Translations under genes and position numbers: made by a program
Source: Clostridium saccharoperbutylacetonicum N1-4(HMT)
GTDB lineage: Bacteria > Bacillota > Clostridia > Clostridiales > Clostridiaceae
NCBI RefSeq assembly: GCF_000340885.1
Contig: NC_020291.1
Coordinates: 4,959,001 to 5,023,000, forward strand
Direction of reading: 5' to 3'
Length of the DNA stretch: 64,000 nt
Shown: positions 62,580 to 64,000 of the stretch, in pieces
Numbering within the stretch: position 1 is the stretch's first letter
How the letters are laid out: each line of letters starts with the position of its first letter
Notes under the pieces: generated by a model
What the model was told of the DNA's origin: nothing
Databases searched by the model: none
The model's input: only the letters and a program-made list of their open reading frames with translations

Positions 62580-63968
62580 TTATACATCACATATTTCTAT
62601 TTTTCTAACATGCTTAGTATGGCTCCACTCTTTATTATTCTTGTTTAATATACCTTGTATTGAAATAGGGAACCATGTTATTGTATATAATCCATATAAC
62701 CAGAATCTATAGAATAAAACAAATTGTTTCTTTCCTAGTAATATCCCTGTTAACACTAAAAATGCTAAATTATATCCAATACTAATTGCTAATGCTACTA
62801 ACCAATCTCTAGTATTTGTTGCTAAATATGGAACTACAAAAACATTACTTGAATATAAAATTTCCATTAACATGAATTGTTTTGAAATTTTCTTATCTAT
62901 TAACAACGTAAGTGGTGTCAATAAAAATTGAATAACACAAAATGCTTTAAATGCATCATCACTAAACAAGTAATTAATAATAAAAATATTAACTCCACTG
63001 GTATTGGATTGTATTAATGTTAAAATAGTTGATATACCTATTAATACTGTTACAAATGGTTGTAAAACATATAATGCACAGTCGAAAATATAAAATTTTC
63101 TTTCTAAAACTGCTTTCTTTAGTAATTTAAAGAAATATCTTGAAGCAACATCAGTAAAACCTTGCATCCATCTTTTTCTTTGCGACCATGACTGCTTTAA
63201 TTTCAATGGCTTTTCATCATATATTATAGCATCGTGTGCCCATCCTACTTTTTCTCCATTTAACACAAGTTTACAAGTAAATTCTAAATCCTCTGTTAAG
63301 CAAGTTGCACCCCATCCTAGTTTTTTTAATGTATTTGTTTCTAAAACAAATCCTGTACCACCAATTTGACTTGTTAATCCCAAATTTGCTTTAGCTAATT
63401 GATTCATTCTGTTCTGAGTCCAAAAACCTATAGAATAACTTGATGCTATCCACGAATCTTCAGGGTTTTTACTATCAATGTATCCCTGTACAACTTTATA
63501 TCCTTCTTGCATTTTGGAATTCATTTCTTTTAAGAAATCTTTATGTACAAGATTGTCTGCATCAAATATTGCAATAGCATCATATTGTTTTTCCATAGCA
63601 AATAATTTTGAAAACATCCATTCTAATGCATATCCTTTTCCTCTTTTGTCTTTAGAAAATCTTTCACAAACATTAACACCATAACCTTTAGCTATTTTAG
63701 CTGTATTATCCGTACAATTATCTGCAATTACAAAAACATCATACATTTCCTTAGGATAATCTAATTTCATCATACTCTCTATAAGACTTCCAATAACAAC
63801 TTCTTCATTATGCGCTGCAATTAACATTGCAAATTTATTCTTAGGCGTATAATTCTTTTTTTCTTCTTTTCTAAATAAACCAGCAATTCCTAAAAACAAA
63901 TAATAGCATATTATTGCAAAAACCAAAATTTGAAATATAGCTGTTATGGTCAAAATATATTCTCCCAT
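62580..63968 (-). CDS. Membrane GT2 glycosyltransferase (processive, BcsA-like)
   Basis: A 462-residue membrane protein. An N-terminal membrane segment (ILTITAIFQILVFAIICYYL, residues 5-30) is followed by a GT2 domain with AMLIAAHNEEVVIGSLIESM, AIFDADNLVHKDFL (DxD) and TCLTEDLEFTCKLVL plus SQRKRWMQGF, the TED and Q-x-x-RW motifs of processive synthases. Four or five more membrane segments end the protein. It resembles cellulose/hyaluronan/poly-GlcNAc synthase-like enzymes (BcsA, IcaA type) and probably makes or exports a beta-linked polysaccharide or glycolipid sugar. The ATG at 63968 has AGGAG upstream; a GTG at 63977 does not. Its partner genes are not visible. Confidence 0.85.
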   Translation of the reverse strand: MGEYILTITAIFQILVFAIICYYLFLGIAGLFRKEEKKNYTPKNKFAMLIAAHNEEVVIGSLIESMMKLDYPKEMYDVFVIADNCTDNTAKIAKGYGVNVCERFSKDKRGKGYALEWMFSKLFAMEKQYDAIAIFDADNLVHKDFLKEMNSKMQEGYKVVQGYIDSKNPEDSWIASSYSIGFWTQNRMNQLAKANLGLTSQIGGTGFVLETNTLKKLGWGATCLTEDLEFTCKLVLNGEKVGWAHDAIIYDEKPLKLKQSWSQRKRWMQGFTDVASRYFFKLLKKAVLERKFYIFDCALYVLQPFVTVLIGISTILTLIQSNTSGVNIFIINYLFSDDAFKAFCVIQFLLTPLTLLIDKKISKQFMLMEILYSSNVFVVPYLATNTRDWLVALAISIGYNLAFLVLTGILLGKKQFVLFYRFWLYGLYTITWFPISIQGILNKNNKEWSHTKHVRKIEICDV

Positions 63969-64000
63969 TATGTTCACTCCTAATATTTAATGAGACCTGC

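Noticed and set aside
1..64000. CRISPR arrays, rRNA, tRNA or complete insertion sequences
   Set aside because: No regularly spaced direct repeats, no conserved rRNA stretches, no cloverleaf with a recognisable T-loop, and no transposase frames were found on reading.

Overview
The window is strongly AT-rich, and every supported gene lies on the minus strand, so transcription runs from high to low coordinates. The gene content points to a motile, anaerobic, low-GC Firmicute, most likely Clostridium sensu stricto (a C. beijerinckii- or C. butyricum-like relative). The pointers are a single-chain pyruvate:ferredoxin oxidoreductase beside a flavodoxin, the FliY/CheC/CheD type of chemotaxis system, a FliW-CsrA pair, DUF342 and DUF1292 proteins, and strong AGGAGG-type ribosome binding sites. 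The species is inferred, not proven. I saw no rRNA, tRNA, CRISPR array or intact insertion sequence.

Layout in the direction of transcription. (1) 64000-45700, housekeeping: a membrane glycosyltransferase, topoisomerase IV (parE, parC), a DJ-1/PfpI protein, recJ, murG, a flavodoxin, PFOR, a Cys/His-rich DUF1292 protein, an aspartate-type aminotransferase, a HAD-IB phosphatase and a class IV aminotransferase. (2) 45670-34730, one chemotaxis/switch operon: DUF342, cheW, cheD, cheB, cheR, cheA, cheC, cheY, a second cheW, fliM, fliY, ending at a clear terminator. (3) 34640-25830, a late flagellar block: a coiled-coil protein, then flgM-flgN-flgK-flgL-fliW-csrA-flaG-unknown-fliS-fliD-fliT, then monocistronic flagellin. 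A 241-nt near-palindromic element separates flgK from flgL. (4) 24840-1, a large surface-glycan island read from a sigma-28-like promoter just after the flagellin terminator. It begins with a Maf (DUF115) flagellin glycosyltransferase and a PseB-type dehydratase and runs out of the window inside a cupin gene.

How it fits together: CsrA and FliW lie just upstream of flagellin, whose leader carries a hairpin with GGA in the loop plus a GGA-containing Shine-Dalgarno, the layout of the known FliW-CsrA-flagellin feedback loop. FlgM would hold back the sigma-28 factor whose candidate promoters precede flgM, flagellin and the glycan island, so filament subunit, chaperones and glycan enzymes would be made together.

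The glycan island is the most unusual part. Seven of its proteins share a Rossmann-like module of about 90 residues, joined to a methyltransferase, a GT2, three GT9-like proteins and an SGNH enzyme, or standing alone behind a membrane anchor. It also has a GatZ-like aldolase, a KdsC-like phosphatase and a KpsF-like isomerase without any KdsA/NeuB-type synthase, and a nucleotidyltransferase-kinase fusion beside an ATP-grasp ligase. A family of ACTGTAAA/AATTGT-type repeats sits at many gene junctions in the rest of the window.
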